Assembly: GCA_017476575.1 (NCBI GenBank)
Contig: JAFUZO010000042.1
Coordinates: 86,204 to 150,203, forward strand
Direction of reading: 5' to 3'
Length of the DNA: 64,000 nucleotides
From: Bacteroidales bacterium
GTDB taxonomy: Bacteria; Bacteroidota; Bacteroidia; Bacteroidales; UBA932
The notes under the pieces are model-generated. The model was not told the DNA's origin and did no database searches. It worked only from the letters and a program-made list of their open reading frames with translations. The position numbers were made by a program, and so were the translations under genes. How positions within the stretch are numbered: the first letter of the stretch is position 1; each line of letters begins with the position of its first letter. This document shows positions 61,537 through 64,000 of this stretch, piece by piece.

Positions 61537-64000
61537 ATGAGAAAGAAGCTGATTTTCATCTTCCTGCTTCTGCTTGTTGCTTTTCCGCTGTCCGCACAGG
61601 ATTTCAGAGGATATGTGACGAGCCAGACGGGCGAACCCCTCGCCGGGGTGAGTGTCTTGGTCAAAGGGACGGCCGACGGGGCCGTGACCGACGGCGAAGG
61701 CCGCTTCACCATTGCCGCCAAGACCGGGGACATCCTCCTTTTCTCTTTCCTCGGCATGATGCCGGAAGAAGTTGCCGTCCCTGCCGGTGGTCTCATCCAT
61801 GTGACGATGCGCGAGGATATCGCCGCGCTTGATGCGACGGTGGTCGTTGCCTACGGTGCCCAGAAACGGTCCAGCCTGACCGGGGCTATATCGACAGTGT
61901 CTGCAACGGATGTATTGAAGGCTCCTGCTACAGGTATCAGCAATATCGTCGGAGCGCGTGTGTCTGGCATCTCCGCCGTCCAGTCCAGCGGCCAGCCGGG
62001 TTCCGACAATGCTTCCCTGACCATCCGCGGACAGGGGAACGTGATTTTCGTCATCGACGGAATCCGCCGCACGGAAGCGGATTTCAACGGCCTCGACCCG
62101 AATGAGATCGAGTCGATTTCCGTGCTCAAGGACGCCTCGGCCGTGGCGGTGTACGGGCTGGATGCCAACGGCGCCTTCGTCGTGACCACCCGCCGGGGCC
62201 GGGAGGAGGATGTTTCCATCGAATATGCCGGAACGGTCGGAATCAGCCAGAATGCGGAAAGGCAGGAATGGCTGGACGGCCCTTCCTATGCGTACTGGTA
62301 CAACAAAGCTCGTGTCCTGCAGGGAGATACCGAGGTCTTCACTGAAGAGATGGTCCAGAAAATGAGAGACGGCGTGGACGGCTGGGGCAACACGGACTGG
62401 TACGGCAAGATCTACGGGACCGGCGTACGGCAGCATCATAACCTTTCGGCCTCGGGCGGGAGCCAGAAGGTCCATTTCTTCGCCTCCATCGGTCTGTTGG
62501 ATGAGAAAGGGAACATCAAGAACTACAATTACACCCGTTACAACCTCCGCTCCAACGTGGATGCCAGCCTGGCCAAGGGATTGAGCCTGAACCTCGGCAT
62601 CTCCAGCCGGGTCGAAGACCGGGACGCCCCGTATTTCACAGCCAACCCCAACTCCTTCATGAACGTCCCCATGCAGACCTGCTACGCCTTGCCGTACATG
62701 CCAGAAACCGTCGAGACGGAGGACGGACGGGTCCTGTACACGGCGAATCCCACCAACGGTTCTCCGGTCACGCCTGTCGCCTCCACGCGGGAGTCCGGAT
62801 ACAGCCGCTCCACCCTGACCTATACCCAAGCCGATTTCAGCCTGCGCTACGAGGCGCCGTGGCTCGAAGGGTTGGCTTTCAAGTTCCAGGGGGCCTACGA
62901 TGTTTCGTCCTCCCGGTACAAGACGTTGCGGACCCCGATGGAAGTGATGCTGCTCACCCTCCCGAATGCCGATACGGAGGTCCTGGGATACACCAAGACC
63001 TATTACAGCGTGATCGGGAATACACCGGTGCTTTCCGAGACCGCCGGGAACACTAGCCAGATCACCAGCCAGACGAGTGTCACATACGACCATCTTTTCG
63101 GCAGGCATTCCGTAGGACTCCTGGCCCTGGCCGAGACCCGGGAGCGGCGGACCCATTCGATGGGAGCCACCGGCTACGGACTCGACTTCGTGCAGTTGGA
63201 CGAACTCTCGAACATCACGAACCTGACCGGCTCTTCGGAGAACAAGACGCCGGACATCTCGGGTTCCAGCGGCCATTCCCGGGTGGCGGGCTTCGTGGGC
63301 CGGTTGAATTACAACTATGCCGAACGCTATTATCTGGAGACATCGGTAAGGTATGACGGGAGTTATCTGTTCGGCGGGATGAACAAGCGGTGGGTACTCT
63401 TGCCGAGTCTGTCGATGGCCTGGAGAATCAGCAATGAAGAATGGTTCAAGGTCGACCCGGTGGACCACCTCAAATTCAGGCTTTCCATCGGAAAGACGGC
63501 TTCCAGCGGGGTGAGCGCCTTCCAATGGATGAATACGATGAACTTGAACCAGAATGCCGTTGTGATCGGTGGAGCCAGCCAGACCGCCATCACCGCGTCG
63601 GTGCTCGGCAATCCCAACCTTACGTGGGCACAGTGCCTGAACTACAATGCTGGTCTTGATGCGACACTCTGGCATGGACTCCTCGGGGTCGAACTGGATG
63701 TTTTCTATAAATACGAATACGACAAGCTGTCCTCTGTCACCGGAGCCTGGCCTCCGTCGATGGGAGGGTACTATTTCTCCTCCGCCAATGTCAACAAAGT
63801 GGACTATAAGGGCTTCGACCTGACCCTCACCCACCGGAACCGGGTCGGCTCCGTGGATTACGGAATCAAGGCGATCTGGTCGTGGGCTTACGGAAGATGG
63901 CTCAGATATGCTGGCGACTCCGAGAACGCGCCGGATTACCAACGGCTCACCGGCAAGCAGATCGGGGCCAGGCGGGGCCTTGTGGACATGGGCCTGTTCC
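61537..64000 (+). CDS. SusC-like TonB-dependent receptor (partial, runs off the window)
   Basis: 821 residues are visible from MRKKLIFIFLLLLVAFPLSA at 61537, with no stop before the window edge. The carboxypeptidase-regulatory-like domain is FRGYVTSQTGEPLAGVSVLV, the plug has NIVGARVSGISAVQSSGQPG and ISVLKDASAVAVYGLDANGA, and barrel strands follow (YYLETSVRYDGSYLFGG). It is the second SusC of this locus and presumably has a SusD partner beyond the window. The 70-base spacer before it contains TAATATTG (61521-61528), a weak -7-like sequence, so it may have its own promoter. A large minus-strand frame over the same region is an antisense shadow. Confidence 0.95.
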   Translation, partial: MRKKLIFIFLLLLVAFPLSAQDFRGYVTSQTGEPLAGVSVLVKGTADGAVTDGEGRFTIAAKTGDILLFSFLGMMPEEVAVPAGGLIHVTMREDIAALDATVVVAYGAQKRSSLTGAISTVSATDVLKAPATGISNIVGARVSGISAVQSSGQPGSDNASLTIRGQGNVIFVIDGIRRTEADFNGLDPNEIESISVLKDASAVAVYGLDANGAFVVTTRRGREEDVSIEYAGTVGISQNAERQEWLDGPSYAYWYNKARVLQGDTEVFTEEMVQKMRDGVDGWGNTDWYGKIYGTGVRQHHNLSASGGSQKVHFFASIGLLDEKGNIKNYNYTRYNLRSNVDASLAKGLSLNLGISSRVEDRDAPYFTANPNSFMNVPMQTCYALPYMPETVETEDGRVLYTANPTNGSPVTPVASTRESGYSRSTLTYTQADFSLRYEAPWLEGLAFKFQGAYDVSSSRYKTLRTPMEVMLLTLPNADTEVLGYTKTYYSVIGNTPVLSETAGNTSQITSQTSVTYDHLFGRHSVGLLALAETRERRTHSMGATGYGLDFVQLDELSNITNLTGSSENKTPDISGSSGHSRVAGFVGRLNYNYAERYYLETSVRYDGSYLFGGMNKRWVLLPSLSMAWRISNEEWFKVDPVDHLKFRLSIGKTASSGVSAFQWMNTMNLNQNAVVIGGASQTAITASVLGNPNLTWAQCLNYNAGLDATLWHGLLGVELDVFYKYEYDKLSSVTGAWPPSMGGYYFSSANVNKVDYKGFDLTLTHRNRVGSVDYGIKAIWSWAYGRWLRYAGDSENAPDYQRLTGKQIGARRGLVDMGLF

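Noticed and set aside
61510..63942. 810-codon open frame on the minus strand
   Set aside because: It lies wholly antisense to a clear SusC gene (signal peptide, plug motifs) and has no signal or domain; GC-rich third positions leave the opposite strand open.
1..64000. CRISPR array, integrase, phage or plasmid replication genes
   Set aside because: No regularly spaced repeats and no integrase, capsid or Rep motifs were seen on either strand.

Overview
The window looks like a chromosomal segment of a GC-rich member of the Bacteroidales (Bacteroidota), probably a gut or rumen commensal. The evidence is three SusC-type receptors (two with SusD partners in the window), Bacteroidota-specific TAnnTTTG promoters, fimbrillin-like surface lipoproteins, BACON, DUF4988, DUF5017, DUF5689 and DUF6377 modules, and a DUF4890 protein. 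No plasmid, phage or CRISPR locus is visible. All identifications come from reading motifs; no search was run.

Layout. (1) 1-6396 (+): end of an exported operon with a clipped paralogue, a Fibrobacter-succinogenes-major-domain lipoprotein, a metzincin-like zinc protease and a 5'-nucleotidase-C/histidine-phosphatase fusion. (2) 6383-10975: flavodoxin, two small genes, then a 'graveyard' at 7.9-9.3 kb with a GNAT gene lacking its acetyl-CoA site, an alpha/beta-hydrolase scrap, a frameshifted GyrI-like gene, an EF-G scrap, an abnormal CAT-anticodon tRNA and two large palindromic elements. tsaE, a VOC protein and an intact GNAT follow. (3) 11223-34311 (-): one tightly packed polysaccharide-utilisation-type operon, with a divergent membrane-bound DUF6377 regulator at 34600-36189. 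(4) 36.2-40.2 kb: a MITE-like IS remnant, a frameshifted DUF4419 gene, a tRNA-Met/tRNA-Gln pair with promoter and terminator, a DUF4890 protein and ispF. (5) 40277-64000 (+): a second utilisation locus with an AraC/XylR-type regulator, an operator-like palindrome, a sugar MFS transporter, ApbE, three exported Gfo/Idh/MocA oxidoreductases, NagB, a GH20 hexosaminidase, a SusC/SusD pair, surface lipoproteins and the start of another SusC.

How the genes work together. The minus-strand operon is the most unusual part. A 49-codon ORF is followed by a beta-helix lipoprotein, SusC, SusD, two BACON proteins (one with DUF5689), another beta-helix protein, then three genes carrying four endonuclease/exonuclease/phosphatase (EEP) domains, fimbrillin-like lipoproteins and a GH3-GH97 fusion. 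Three EEP domains keep the catalytic motifs; the fourth has lost essentially all of them. I infer a SusCD system for a phosphodiester-containing, glycosylated substrate (extracellular nucleic acid, or a glycosylated phosphate polymer such as teichoic acid), with the dead EEP acting as a binding protein.

The second locus points to N-acetylhexosamine-containing glycans (GH20, NagB, NagP-like transporter). Three oxidoreductases with export signals suggest that periplasmic sugar oxidation accompanies hydrolysis.
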